Of a stretch of 64,000 bases of DNA, positions 45,855 through 55,664 are shown one piece after another. The DNA lies in NCBI GenBank assembly GCA_005784505.1, contig VCAZ01000074.1, positions 2,867,001-2,931,000 of the forward strand, given 5' to 3'. Below the pieces are notes generated by a model that was not told where the DNA came from, did not search any database, and saw nothing but the letters and a program-made list of their open reading frames with translations. Position 1 is the first letter of the stretch, and every line of letters begins with the position of its first letter. This stretch comes from Bagarius yarrelli. Taxonomy: Eukaryota > Chordata > Actinopteri > Siluriformes > Sisoridae. A program made the translations under genes and the position numbers.

Positions 45855-48800
45855 ATATTATGAGCAGTGGTGGGATCTTAATTGTTGCTTATTGTCTACA
45901 AGAGCTAGCATGCTAATGTCACCTCCCCAGCCCCAACACTTTCTCCTGTTGTCATTGGTTTTGGACCATCACTGTCCGTTTAGCACCCGGGTGGTAATAG
46001 TGTTAGGGGTGGTGGAAGTGTGTGTGATAGCGATGGTTCAAGCATACATCACTGAACAATGTAATTATGACAATAAAATGCATGCATAAAACTCATACTT
46101 GCATGAATATTTAATGAATATATTCATTTTTTAAGGTACATTAATCTGCTGGTAAAAATAATGTTTCGGTTCATTTTTATGTCTAATTTATCAGGGAAAT
46201 GCAGGTGAAACTGGGCCCAAAGGAGAACAGGTGAGAGATTAATTTATTTATAGCTTAATAACACTGTTATGCATCTGCATTATGATAATATGATACTATT
46301 TTTTCTTGTGGTATCCATGTTCTAGGGGGATCAAGGTGCAGAGGGAACTCCTGGAGATAAAGGACAAGTTGTAAGTTGAATAGCTTCACAAATGGAATAA
46401 TTTAAAACTAACATACAAAAATCCTCTGTTGAATACACATGTATTATTAATTATGCTTATGTTTTTCGTGTGTCATGTCCATTAGGGGGGGTCTGGAGAG
46501 CCTGGACCTAAAGGAACAGTAAGTTTTAATTTTGGCATTTTGAGCTGTAATGCTTATGGTTTAAAATAAAGATACCTACAGTGAAATAAACTTATTTATT
46601 AATGGTTGTTTTTTATTATTGTAAAAATTGGTTGGTTGTATTTCCATTCTAATGCCATCCCTTTTTTACAATCTTAGAGTGGTAATTCAGGAGAACCAGG
46701 AAACAGAGGCCCTGAGGGTGCCCGTGGGCAGCCTGGCATCGAAGGACCCCCTGGTAGTCCTGGACCCCGAGGTGTACAGGGAAACAGAGGAGCTCCAGGT
46801 CCACGTGGTTCTCAGGGCCCAGCAGTAAGTCAACTGATAGATCAATGCAAAACAAAATTCTGTGACCTCAAACCTCCCAGAGTTATGCATGTACAAAATG
46901 TTACTTTAATGTACAATAAAATATGTCTAATATGTATTAAAATTCAGGACTCAACCAGTTAGTTCATAGATATAATGGAAGACACAGGCAAAGATTACAA
47001 CCAGGAAGACACCACAAAATGCTTCCTATAATGTGATATTGGGGCAAACCTGCATAACTGTATGTGACAAAGCATGCTTCTGGACTTCAGTGTTCCACTC
47101 CGAAACATTTTTGTTTCTATTTATCCAGTCAGACATGAACATCCTATTTTCTTTAGCTTAAAAATAGATTTATATATTTTTAGTATAGAACAGAAATCAT
47201 CTCTCCAATATTAACAAGCATGCGGAAATGCAGTTCTATTTCAAAATACATTTCATTATATTTAGTTTTGAATATTTTTATTTTATATAGATTTAGTTTT
47301 AGTTATTTTGTTAATAGGCTTCAATCGAAGAAAGTTCCTAAGTAAGTGGCCGGAGAGAAAGGCCATACAATCAATATGTGCAAAAATGAAAAATCACTAA
47401 TACTAGCTGGGGCAGCACAGGGCTTAGTGGTTAGTATAGCAAAAAGGCCTTGGATTCGATTCCCGGTCAGGGGTCTTTCTGTGTGGAGTTTGCATCTTCT
47501 CCCTGTGCTGGTTTGGGTTTACTCCGGGTTCTCCAGTTTCCTCCAACAGTCTAAAAACATCTATGTTACATTTAGATTGATGATTCTAAATTTCCCATAG
47601 CAGTAAGTGTGTGTGGGCCTGTGATGGATTGGCGACCTGTCCAGGGTGTCCCCCTCCTGCATTTCGCCCTTTTAGAGACGGCTGGGATCCCCGTCCTCCA
47701 GCAGATCCCTGTGACCCCGAAGTAGGGAATAAGCGGGTATAGAGGATGAATGAATAATACTGTCTGTGGGAAGACAAATGTAATAGTATATGTAATACAG
47801 AGTAAAGGGTTGCGCGATATTGGAAAAAAACTGCCATTGAGATATTTTGTTTTTCTGCGATATATATATATCGCAATATGAAAAAAACCCACCAGATGAC
47901 TTGAATAGCTCTATTTGGAAAGAATTCATTATTTTAGAATGATTTTGTAATGAAGTAAATCTGTGTAAAATATAATACACAAATTAAAATCATAGATAAA
48001 TACAATATAACAAAGATGTAAATGAAATAAACAGTGTTTTATGTTTTTCCGGAGATTCAGATACACAAGTAACAGAACATAAAACTTAAATCAACTTACA
48101 AATGATTAACTTTCACTCGATTATAATATTATATAAATACTGTAATGTGACTATTGAAGATACACATATTGCGATATTGATGCTGAAACGATATATTGTG
48201 CAGCTCTAACAGGGAGCGCTAAATTACAAATAATTAACTTTACTTAATTTTTGGTTAATTGTTGATTAGTAAGTTGCCTTATCTTTTGTGTGCATTATCT
48301 TTTGTAATATCATATGTTAAAATTATTTATGTAGTTGTATTATGTATGTCTAATATATGTACATTGTGCATTCAGTGGTTGCAAAGTTTGACAATCGGCA
48401 CATTATTTATTTAGTTATTTTTTCTGTCAAACAATCATGTTATATAAATTATCAGTGTTTTGCTAATGTATATTTGTCCAGTAAAAAGTTGTCAGCACAA
48501 TAAAAATCGATATCTCTGTTTACAGGGGAATGGACCAAGCGATCAGAACATTAAACAAGTTTGTATGCGAGTAATGCAAGGTGAGTATGAAAAACATAAA
48601 AACAAACAACTTCTTGCAAAAAAAAAAGCATAACTTGCGAAATATCACACATTATGTTATATCTTCTAACCTACTTAATGAATTTAACAACAATGAAACA
48701 TTTTTCTATCAGGATTTAATCGTGTAAATTGGTGTTCTAAAATCCATATTTGGCCCTTCGTAATTTATGATCCAGCTATATTTATCCTAGCCTAACATTA

Positions 48801-50697
48801 TAACTGACAGAACACCATGTATAACGTACCTACATATATTAATAACATAGTTGTTTTGGTGGTTTTGAGCTATGATGTCATCATGCTAGGTGTACATATC
48901 ATTATAGCATTATAGTGATGGAATTAGCTATTCTGTATAAATCTGTGAAATGATCATATTAGGGCAGCACGGTGGCTTGGTAAGAAGGCCCAGGTTCGAT
49001 TCCAGGGCAGGGGTCTTTCTGTGTGGAGTTTGCATGTTCTCCCTGTGCTTGCGTGGGTTTACTCCGGGTTCTCCGGTTTCCTCCCACAGTCCAAAAACAT
49101 GTATGTTAGATTGATTGGTGATTCTAAATTGCCCATAGGAGCGAGTGTGAGTGTGTGTATGGCCCTGTGATGGACTGGTGACCTGTCCAGGGTGTCCCCC
49201 TCCTGCCTCCGGCTGGGATAGACTCCAGCAGATCCCTGTGACCCCGAATTAGGGAATAAGCGGGTATAGAAGATAAATGAATGAATGAATGAATAAATAA
49301 ATGATCATATTATTGATTTTTGTGGAAACAAAATTTAGTGGAAAATAAAAAAAAACAAGAGATGTTTATTTAATTTCGGAAATTGGTATTTGTTTTTATA
49401 GAGCAACTAGCCCAACTTGCTGCCAGTCTAAGGAGGCCTGAGTCCGGTGCTATGGGTCTGCCTGGCAGACCTGGGCCCCCTGGTCCTCCAGGTCCCACAG
49501 GAGACAGTGGTTTTCCTGGACAAGCTGGTGCTAGAGGACTCCCTGGCCTCAAAGGACCTTCTGGAACGATGGGTCTCAAAGGGCCTAAAGGTGGGTAACT
49601 ATTTATTAGACACAGTTTGTTGTACTTTCTATAATTAACTAAAAATCCTGTTTGTTGGTATAGACACAAATCTAGAAGGCAAGTTTTAACAACATTAGGT
49701 TAGTTTGTTAAAATAAAGAAAGTGGAGACATTATACATCTAGAATTTATACATTTTCTGATTATTTCACAGGTGAACTTGGAGATAGAGGAGACAGAGGG
49801 CAAACTGCACGAGGTCCTAAAGGGATGCCCGGACCACCTGGTCTACCAGGTCAGAATCATTTCCATCATGCTGTTGCACTTATGTCCAACATATACTTGT
49901 TGCACACTTTATTAGGAACAACTTTACATGTGGACATTCATGTAGTTATCTAATCAGCTAACTTATCTAAGCACGGGAAGAACATGTAGACTCCGCACTG
50001 AAAGACCTTTGCCGGGGATACCAACCTGGGACCTTCTTGCTGTGAGGCAGCAGTACTAACCACTAATCCACCATGCTGCTCGCTTTTATACATTTGCCTT
50101 ATAACTTGTCAAAGTCTGTATGTCAGTGGTGGGCAATCTCAGTCCTGGAGGGTTGGTGTCCTGCATAATTTTCCTCAGGTGTGTTTGATTAGGGTTGGAG
50201 TTAAACTCTGCGGGACAACCTTCAGGACTGAGATTGTCCACCCCTGTTGTATGTAGTTAAAGTGCCACCCAGTGGTCAGTGACGGTAGGGTGCGGTGGTG
50301 AAACAGTCATTCTGGTTGGCCACCTACTGTACATCTCTGTCACTATTTTGTGTGTGAAAATCCCCCAAAAAACAGCAGTTATATGAACACTTAATTCAGT
50401 CCTTATGATCAGTGTTATAGCTCACATTTAGAAATTGTTTAATTCATGTAAACGATATGCCTGATTTTAAAACCTAATGGCTTTTGCTTTGCTATTTCAG
50501 GTGAGCCTGGTGAGCCAGGGTATGGGCAAGATGGCCATGATGGAGCACGTGGTCTACCAGGCTTTCCTGGACAACCTGGTGTTCCTGGACCTCCTGGCCC
50601 TGCTGGACTTCCTGGTTACTGTGATCCATCAGCATGCAACTTGGGAACTGCTTCCCAGTCCCTCACAAACTATGACATTAAAGGGCCAGCGGCATAG
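29646..50697 (+). CDS. col9a1: col9a1, type IX collagen alpha-1 chain, short form, 32 exons
   Basis: Thirty-two exons join in frame to 2040 nt (679 aa); I recall the human short form as 678 aa, with the same exon-by-exon lengths. The chain is a FACIT collagen that trimerises with the alpha-2 and alpha-3(IX) chains on the surface of cartilage type II fibrils. Layout: signal peptide (1-24), COL3 (25-152), NC3 with CPNAC cysteines (153-170), COL2 (170-507), NC2 (508-540), COL1 (541-650), NC1 (651-679). GPSDQNIKQVCMRVMQEQLA in NC2 and GYCDPSACN at the end match COL9A1, not COL9A2 or COL9A3. Most triple-helix exons are 54 nt or 36/45/72 nt, start with a Gly codon and are phase 0. One intron (after 37545) is GC-AG. 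No NC4 exons are seen upstream. The gene is convergent with col19a1. I did not resolve which teleost duplicate this is. Confidence 0.95.
29971..30231 (+). repeat. Copy A of a ~250-bp repeat flanking col9a1
   Basis: Nearly identical, in direct orientation, to 52116-52378 (shared words include AACTCGACTATAGTCAAATA and GACTCCATTAATGACTAGAG). Rich in CTATAG/ACTAGT-like palindromes. It lies in col9a1 intron 1. Related actagt-rich sequence continues to about 30730. Confidence 0.85.
30966..35459 (+). CDS. col9a1: col9a1 exons 2-9: COL3 triple helix
   Basis: Exons: 30966-31028, 32484-32519, 32607-32669, 33820-33873, 34589-34624, 34888-34911, 35026-35079, 35406-35459 (63, 36, 63, 54, 36, 24, 54, 54 nt). 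All are phase 0 and Gly-first. They encode the COL3 repeats from GSGGPAGPPGSAGVPGIDG to GPQGPQGPQGPR. The 24-nt exon GLGPDGPL carries the same short interruption as human GRGIPGPP. Confidence 0.93.
31029..32483 (+). other. col9a1: col9a1 intron 2, no features
   Basis: Very AT-rich sequence with no repeat or exon that I can recognise. Confidence 0.6.
33305..33478 (+). repeat. tRNA-derived SINE
   Basis: GTTCAGTGGTTAAGATCAGG head, GTTCGAATTCCCAGCAACAC and GTCGCTTTGGATAAGAACGT tail, in col9a1 intron 4. Confidence 0.85.
33923..34119. mobile_element. hAT-like MITE with 8-bp target duplication
   Basis: CAGGGGTGGGAAATC...GCTTGCCCACCCCTG ends. Flanking octamers are CCGTAGAC and CCATAGAC. Same family as 11195-11381. 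In col9a1 intron 5. Confidence 0.85.
34137..34408 (+). repeat. Interspersed repeat ending in a SINE-type tail
   Basis: Begins around GTTCTGGCACCCAGATGG and ends GTCGCTCTGGATAAGATGCT plus GTAAATGTAAATAAATG. Its front part recurs in reverse near 9565-9640 and inside the Tc1 relic at 27778-27807. Confidence 0.65.
36140..36335. repeat. SINE-like repeat
   Basis: A block with GACTGTACAGCACAGTGAAA and GGGGCTTGAACCCATGTCCT, typical of a tRNA-headed fish SINE. It lies in col9a1 intron 9, which otherwise shows no exon. Confidence 0.5.
36698..36892 (+). CDS. col9a1: col9a1 exons 10-11: NC3 domain and start of COL2
   Basis: Exons 36698-36733 (GAAGILGGTTEL) and 36836-36892 (CPNACPPGTPGHPGLPGMK). The two cysteines of CPNAC form interchain disulphides in the type IX trimer. 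The preceding residues replace human GTIGFHDGDPL. Confidence 0.93.
37038..46824 (+). CDS. col9a1: col9a1 exons 12-28: COL2 triple helix
   Basis: Exons: 37038-37091, 37343-37396, 37492-37545, 38707-38760, 38861-38914, 40077-40130, 41656-41709, 41821-41874, 42408-42452, 43366-43419, 43502-43555, 43645-43698, 45719-45790, 46195-46230, 46326-46370, 46486-46518, 46678-46824. All are phase 0. The run starts GHKGVKGDAGEPGKQGHM and ends GPRGSQGPA. The 33-nt exon GGSGEPGPKGT leaves its third triplet to be completed by the Ser that opens the 147-nt exon, as in human. The extra 27-nt candidate at 39402 is not counted. Confidence 0.93.
37492..37547 (+). other. col9a1: col9a1 exon 14 with a GC donor (GC-AG intron)
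   Basis: The exon GPQGILGATGIMGRKGEM ends ATG|GCAAGTATAG. The next exon starts after CCAG at 38707, so the intron is 37546-38706 with GC-AG ends. Apart from the C the donor matches U1 well, as known GC donors do. No GT nearby preserves the Gly-X-Y frame. Confidence 0.85.
38888..39520 (+). repeat. Direct micro-duplication of exon 16 3' half and intron start
   Basis: 38888-39005 and 39402-39515 align over about 115 bp with scattered substitutions, both including AGGAGAACAGGTACATATG at the same offset. The copies are 514 bp apart in direct orientation. Confidence 0.85.
39402..39428 (+). CDS. col9a1: Possible extra col9a1 exon made by micro-duplication
   Basis: Encodes GEPGPRGEQ, three perfect Gly-X-Y triplets, phase 0 on both sides. 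It is preceded by a weak acceptor (ACACCTCTTAAAG) and followed by GTACAT. It and the following ~90 nt duplicate the 3' half of exon 16 and its intron start (38888-39005) at an offset of 514 bp. Human COL9A1 has no exon here. It is either a lineage-specific exon or a relic. Confidence 0.35.
40315..40626 (+). repeat. tRNA-like fish composite repeat with ATGG microsatellite
   Basis: Head GTAGCATGGTGGCTTAGCGG and middle TACAGTCCAAAAACATGTAT, ending in five ATGG units. In col9a1 intron 17. Confidence 0.8.
41112..41319. mobile_element. hAT-like MITE
   Basis: CAGGGGTGGGCAATC and GATTGCCCACCCCTG inverted ends. Flanking octamers GTATAAAG and GTGAAAAG (two differences). An internal ~20-bp direct repeat near 41155-41205 (GACTTGCCTCAACACACTTA twice). 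In col9a1 intron 17. Confidence 0.8.
43712..43880 (-). repeat. tRNA-derived SINE, reverse orientation
   Basis: Starts with the reversed tail (ATTTGTCAGACACCCTTATC) within 15 nt of the col9a1 exon 23 donor and ends in the reversed head. Confidence 0.8.
44140..44630. mobile_element. Tc1-like MITE, second copy
   Basis: Same element as 6291-6910, without the nested SINE. It ends at TTTGGCAATATAGTGTA. In col9a1 intron 23. Confidence 0.75.
45318..45676 (+). repeat. tRNA-like fish composite repeat, near full length
   Basis: GGGGCAGCATGGTGGCTTAG head to GACCCCGAATTAGGGAATAA tail. It ends about 40 nt before col9a1 exon 24, so the exon's acceptor lies just outside it. Confidence 0.85.
45830..45858 (+). 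repeat. (TCTG)n microsatellite
   Basis: About seven TCTG/TTTG units shortly after col9a1 exon 24. Confidence 0.9.
47403..47750 (+). repeat. tRNA-like fish composite repeat
   Basis: GGGGCAGCACAGGGCTTAGT head to GACCCCGAAGTAGGGAATAA tail, in col9a1 intron 28. The open frames on the opposite strand (47572-47980) are repeat sequence. Confidence 0.85.
47805..48207. mobile_element. MITE with CGATAT-rich inverted ends
   Basis: Left GGGTTGCGCGATATTGG and right GATATATTGTGCAGCTC form imperfect inverted ends of the kind seen in fish MITEs related to hAT. In col9a1 intron 28. Confidence 0.6.
48526..49590 (+). CDS. col9a1: col9a1 exons 29-30: NC2 domain and start of COL1
   Basis: Exons 48526-48580 (GNGPSDQNIKQVCMRVMQ, phase 1 end) and 49402-49590 (EQLAQLAASLRRPESGAMGL and onward into COL1). 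NC2 directs chain selection and trimerisation and carries one cysteine. This block is the clearest signature separating alpha-1(IX) from the other chains. Confidence 0.95.
48962..49300 (+). repeat. tRNA-like fish composite repeat, near full length
   Basis: GGCAGCACGGTGGCTTGG head, AGGTTCGATTCCAGG B box and GACCCCGAATTAGGGAATAA tail with AATG units, in col9a1 intron 29. Confidence 0.85.
49772..49849 (+). CDS. col9a1: col9a1 exon 31: COL1
   Basis: A 78-nt exon encoding ELGDRGDRGQTARGPKGMPG and PPGLP. It has an interruption (GQTARG) where human has GPPGRG. Phase 1 at both ends. Confidence 0.93.
49975..50085 (-). repeat. Fragment of the composite repeat, reverse
   Basis: Reversed head part (AACCACTAATCCACCATGCT) in col9a1 intron 31. 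Confidence 0.7.
50124..50246. mobile_element. hAT-like MITE, shortened copy
   Basis: CAGTGGTGGGCAATC and GATTGTCCACCCCTG ends. Flanking octamers CTGTATGT and TTGTATGT. In col9a1 intron 31. Confidence 0.85.
50501..50697 (+). CDS. col9a1: col9a1 exon 32: end of COL1 and NC1
   Basis: Encodes the last COL1 triplets (with the GYGQDG interruption), then GYCDPSACNLGTASQ and a short tail DIKGPAA before TAG. The two NC1 cysteines are conserved. Confidence 0.95.
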
Positions 50698-50805
50698 TTC
50701 GTTATTTGGACCCAAATGGCTAAGACAGAATGTTGTGTTTATGCCACACTTGTAATGAGCAACAAAATGTATAAATAATGGTAATATTTCAAAAGTTTTT
50801 TTTAT

Positions 50806-50811
50806 ATTAAA
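50806..50811 (+). promoter_or_regulatory. col9a1: Candidate col9a1 poly(A) signal (ATTAAA)
   Basis: ATTAAA lies about 110 nt after the stop codon. It is a weak variant in AT-rich sequence, so the real site could be further downstream. Confidence 0.3.
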
Positions 50812-52115
50812 GTGCCCCATATTGTACAATATAAAATAATTAAAATAATGTTTACCATTTTTTTAATACAAAGAGGCAAACGGAAACTTGTCTGAATCTC
50901 AGAAACTTGACTGCTTCAGGAAACTTGTCTGAGTCTCAGATTCATTAGCAATGCTATCTAGCAAGCTAACATAGCGCAAACGTTCAGTAGCTTAACATTT
51001 CTATTTGCATCCATATTTTTTAGATTGCATGTTAGACTATGAGAGGTCCAAGCAGCTGATAACATTAGTGTATACATCAGCCTTCCCGATGATCAGATTT
51101 TACGAAAGTACTGCAAAAGTTTATATTGAATTGAATTTAGCTGGAAGGGGACCAAAGTCTCGTCTCAGTAATGAGAATAGATGAGTTATGAACACATATC
51201 AGTATTTTATTTAATTTTTTTTTTTTTTTTTTCTGTAACATTTGTAAAATTTTAGGTAAAACAGTTCCCGCACACTTGTTGATCACATGGTAGTTATGAT
51301 GATTCCTTAAAAAAGAAGAACACTGGGAACCACAGACTGATCGTTCCATCTCTCTTTTACTTAATGTTTACAGAGATTTACATACACTGTTTTTACATAT
51401 ATACGTATTTACAAATGGCTACATCATTTTTTTAATTTATAAATCTGTAAATTTCTGTTTGGGAGCTGGACAGTGTAAATTCACATTTTGTTGTGGGTTT
51501 TTAGGGACATGTAATGAATACATTACATTGTTGTAAAGAAATACACATGAATACAATTTTGTGTTTGTGTATTAAATTTTAAACAACATCGAGTTGTGAA
51601 AAATGTGCTTTATTTGATTTATCCTAAATTGGCGTTTTTAATAATTTTGTAGACCTGTCCAGGGTGTCCCCCACCTACCCTTTCGCCCTTTCAGAGACGG
51701 CTGGGATAGACTCCAGGACCCTGAATTAGGGAGTAAGCGGGTATAGAAGATAAATAAATGAATGAATAAATGAAACACTTTGGAACCAGCACTAGGGTTC
51801 TATTCAGTTTTTAAGCAGTCATTTATTCCTGTCTGATTCCCTTAGTTGTTTATCAGTGTGGGGGTTTAATATGACAGAAAATGCACAAACAACTGTACCA
51901 ATTTATTAGCACAAAAAGGTCGCTGAACCAACAGATAATATTTTGTTTGTTGTATTATCATTGCCTAACTGAGATAAACACTTTTAAACAGTTTATAAAA
52001 AGTTTGATCATGGCTATTTGTCATGTCATTCATGTCTGTTCTTTCTGTGAAAGTAAAAGTAATTCATTTACTAACCATGTATGTTAACATATATTGAATT
52101 CATTTGCAATACCCA

Positions 52116-52378
52116 TAGGAAAATTACTATAGTATTGTAGAGTAACTTTATTATAGAGCCTGTAGTAAAATGTCCTGTGTTAAATACTGTAGTGTTTCTG
52201 ATGGTTACTATAGTAAATCTATGATAGTTGACTATAAGCTTGTTGTAGTAATTTTACTCCACTTGTTCTAGTAACTCGACTATAGTCAAATAAACTAATG
52301 ACTCCATTAATGACTAGAGTCAATTTTCTACAACTCTATTATACCGTATGTGTGAAAACCTTCACAGCACAAATCACC
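52116..52378 (+). repeat. Copy B of the ~250-bp repeat flanking col9a1
   Basis: Direct-orientation partner of 29971-30231, with a small number of substitutions over about 250 bp. Confidence 0.85.
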
Positions 52379-53865
52379 AACCTGTTAATGACTAATAATT
52401 TTCATACTCATTAGTACCTGCTTGGCTGACTAGAATTACTTAGACTCTGACTTTATGCTGACTATAAGTGTACGCCGACTATAAGTGTACAAAATATGTA
52501 ATTCTAAGAATTGATGCTGGTTTAAAGCCAAAAAGTGGACACAGCAAATTTGTTTAAGATTTTATTTCTAATTTGTATTTTGCCAATTAATGAAAAGAAA
52601 CAATGAAAACATCTTTTATTAAAACATTTTTGCTTTACCACATTTTTTAAACTATTTGTCTAAAACTAGACTAAATGAAGGCAAGAAATAGTTAATATTA
52701 GTAAAAAGTCAGTAAAGAAAGCAATGAAACAAAATACCCCCCAAAAATTCTTAGATCTTAGATGAACAAAGGAACAACAGGACAACTTAGCAGGAGCAGT
52801 TACATCAACAGCAATGAAAGAAATATACAGTAAATAACACAAGACATCGATAGCACAGCGACATTGACCACAGCGCAGCAACCAGAACAAATAAAAGTCA
52901 AAAACAGACTGAAACGTAGGGGTGTAAAGCAGCATCTAATTGGGACAAACCATCAAATAAAATCAAAACACCTGAAAACAGTGAGAAACAACCAATTACA
53001 TGTGGGTAAAACACATAAAAAGACAAACAGATAAGGCAAAAAACAGGGGAACGTCAAAAGAAGTCTTCTGAGCAGGGAAAGGAGAAGCATGCATATGGTG
53101 TAAGATCCCAGATTCAGACCGGAGGGTGAAAAGTTGCAACAGTCTTTTCTGGTTCCCCCTAACCGCCATAGCTATCATCTAGTGAAGATGAGAGAAACAA
53201 GGGCTCTGATTATTCAATACATTTTTCCGAAGTCACAACTTTCGAGCAGCACGAGACTTTTCTCCATGTCCCCATACTTCACTGAGTCCATTGGTCAGAT
53301 TGTCCCTTGAGCTGTGGTTTCCATAGGCCCAGGAGTTGGCTCTGGCATTGGCATCATGGCAGTCTGTGGTGGGCTTATCTATCCAGTAAGTGTCTAGAAA
53401 GTGGCTGGATGGGCTTTAAACTGGTCTCTGCAGGACAAAGTGTAAATGGAAAACCATTGTGATCCAACAACCAATTCAAATAAGCAGCATAGTCCTTTTT
53501 AGGGCTCTCTCTGGACAGCTTAGCCCTTTGTGGAGGTGTTTAGTCCATAGAAATAATCTGAGCTCAGACTGCTGTCCAGGAACTCCAAGTCTAAACATTG
53601 TCCAGTGTGGTCTGGTATGCTCTCCTTGTTGGAGCACGATGAGCTTTGTGCCAACATATGGCATTATACTTGTTTAAATAAAAAAAAATTAACAATGTCC
53701 AGAAATATAGAAACTAGGCCAGGACTACAATACAAAACACACAAAACGGCACTGTAGCTTGACACAATGTACAACAACGACAGCAAAGCAACAATTACAA
53801 AAGCACGAACACAAACAATCCGCTAAATTTAAAACACTGGGGGAAACAGAGGTAAAACACACAGA

Positions 53866-54262
53866 CCGCATTTACACTTGATGCCCGACTCGGATTTTGT
53901 GATTATGTCCAATCTTATTACATCTTCTTTTAAAACCGGCCCCTTATACAATATCTGCATTTATACTAAAATAAAAATATCAAAATAGTTGCACTAAGTT
54001 TTATATATATATCTCTATTGGTGTCCACCTGAGGTGATGTCATTGCTTATTTAATGTCGTTCGACTGACAATGACAAGTTACGCTAATGTACGTATCCGA
54101 TTCATATCCGACTTATTTCTACATAATAATGAGAACGGATATAAAAATATTAGAATCCATGTGATTTTAAACAATTGTGCGTCATATCCCATTTGTGCCA
54201 CGCTGGGGGAAAAAAATCTGGGATCTGAGTCACATGATACATGGAGTGGAAATGCCGCCGAC
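53866..54262. mobile_element. Foldback MITE related to 13312-13888
   Basis: Left CCGCATTTACACTTGATGCC and shared interior words (CGATTCATATCCGACTTATT). The right end GGAGTGGAAATGCCGCC is an imperfect inversion. Confidence 0.55.
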
Positions 54263-55359
54263 AAGACAAACACGTGACACAAAGGAACAACCGAAGAAGC
54301 TAAAAGGTAAAAGAGTAACGTCCAGAGCCAAACCAAGATGAAGAGCAACGTCCCCTTCAGAGCATGCAAGGCTCAACCGAAGCAAATCATCATGGTGGCC
54401 TGACAGGGTAAAATACTATACATTCCTGACATACACTTTAAATACTCTAACCTTTAAGCCCTTTATGCCAAAGTACAGTAACTAAAAACACGTCTCTAAA
54501 ATTAACCGCAATGTTAAAACAGCTTTTTGTTAAAAATATTACATCTTAAGATGCTATTTTGATAAAAAAAAAACCTTTAAAGTAAAACACCAATAAATAA
54601 TAATAATTTTGCATAGAAACACTTTAGAAAATGCAGTAAAATGTACAATTAAAAAAAAAATTAAGTGTGTAGATAAGGATGGATTTTTTTTTTAATTTAA
54701 ATTGTAGAACAAACCCATCCTTAACAAACAAAACTGATAAATATCATAAACTAATAAAACACACTGTAAAAAATGATCAACGGTATAATTATTTTCATTT
54801 AAATCAGTCAAATCAAAATATACATACAGCATAAACTGAATCAGGTGTAACAGCCGGTTGGAAAGATGTTGCATGATAAACTGTAAACAAGAATTATTTT
54901 TTCACTTTCTCGCCTTTTTCAAACTAAATAAGAAAGAAATGTTGTTTCGCTTGTATTGTTTAGAAGGTTGTTTTTGTCGTTTTTCATTTCAGAATGCTTT
55001 TGTTAATGTATGTAAAAATCTGTAAAAGTTACAGAACATTGAAAGCAGTAAAAACTCCATAATACACAAATAAAGAAAATATAAATGACAACCATATTTA
55101 CAGGAACAAGAAATAAACTAAAGAAATAAACAAAAAAAAACTAATGTTCTAACACTCTGATCTTTGCACAATATGTATTACAATATTTACGATCTATTAA
55201 CATTTTTTTATCCCACCTGTCTATCACACCCTACCCATTTTGTCTCTCTTAAACAAAAAACTGAGGTAAATAAGAAGTTAAGAAATGAGAACATGTCGCC
55301 AAATAAAACCCCTAAAAACCCTGAGAATAACGGCCTAGTATGTAATAAATTTGGTCACA

Positions 55360-55360
<1 letters not shown>

Positions 55361-55418
<58 letters not shown>
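55361..55418 (+). repeat. Poly(A) plus (TA)n microsatellite
   Basis: About 17 A followed by about 20 TA units. Confidence 0.9.
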
Positions 55419-55419
<1 letters not shown>

Positions 55420-55587
55420 TGAACACAAACTGAGGTGCTATGGTGATCATGAAATAATGAATAAAAACATTTCTGTAAATAATCACGGATCTGGCAACAC
55501 ATCCAGACGGATATCCTCGTTTTCTTGTGTGTAAGAGTCTGTTAAGAAAAGTTCAGAGAATGCGATTTAATCCTGGTTGGTGTGGGG

Positions 55588-55664
55588 CTAAGCATGGGTG
55601 CAGTCATTTGGTTTGCATTTTCCCTGTGGGCCCTGAGGCCCTGGGAGACCCATTCCCGGAGGAC
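55588..55664 (-). CDS. col19a1: col19a1 last exon: C-terminus
   Basis: Encodes PPGMGLPGPQGPQGKCKPND and CTHA followed by TAG. Acceptor TTCTTCCAG. The two cysteines close the chain as in other FACIT-type NC1 tails. Confidence 0.87.

Larger units (their letters stand above)
50698..55587. other. Convergent gap between col9a1 and col19a1
   Basis: Holds both 3' UTR regions and repeats: a composite-repeat tail (51648-51770), copy B of the 250-bp repeat (52116-52378), a repeat-like block at about 52640-53170 resembling the retroelement at 20.9-21.3 kb, and a foldback MITE (53866-54262). I see no further coding exon or RNA gene. Confidence 0.55.

Noticed and set aside
47572..47980. Overlapping minus-strand ORFs of 96-106 codons
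   Set aside because: They are reverse readings of the composite repeat and a CGATAT-rich MITE.
49370..49669. 99-codon minus-strand ORF with collagen-like GxP pattern
   Set aside because: It is the antisense of col9a1 exon 30; the pattern mirrors the GC-rich Gly-X-Y coding strand.
29646..50697. Assignment of the plus-strand collagen to COL9A2 or COL9A3
   Set aside because: NC2 (IKQVCMRVMQEQ) and the exon-by-exon lengths fit COL9A1; COL9A2 and COL9A3 have different NC2 and NC1 sequences.
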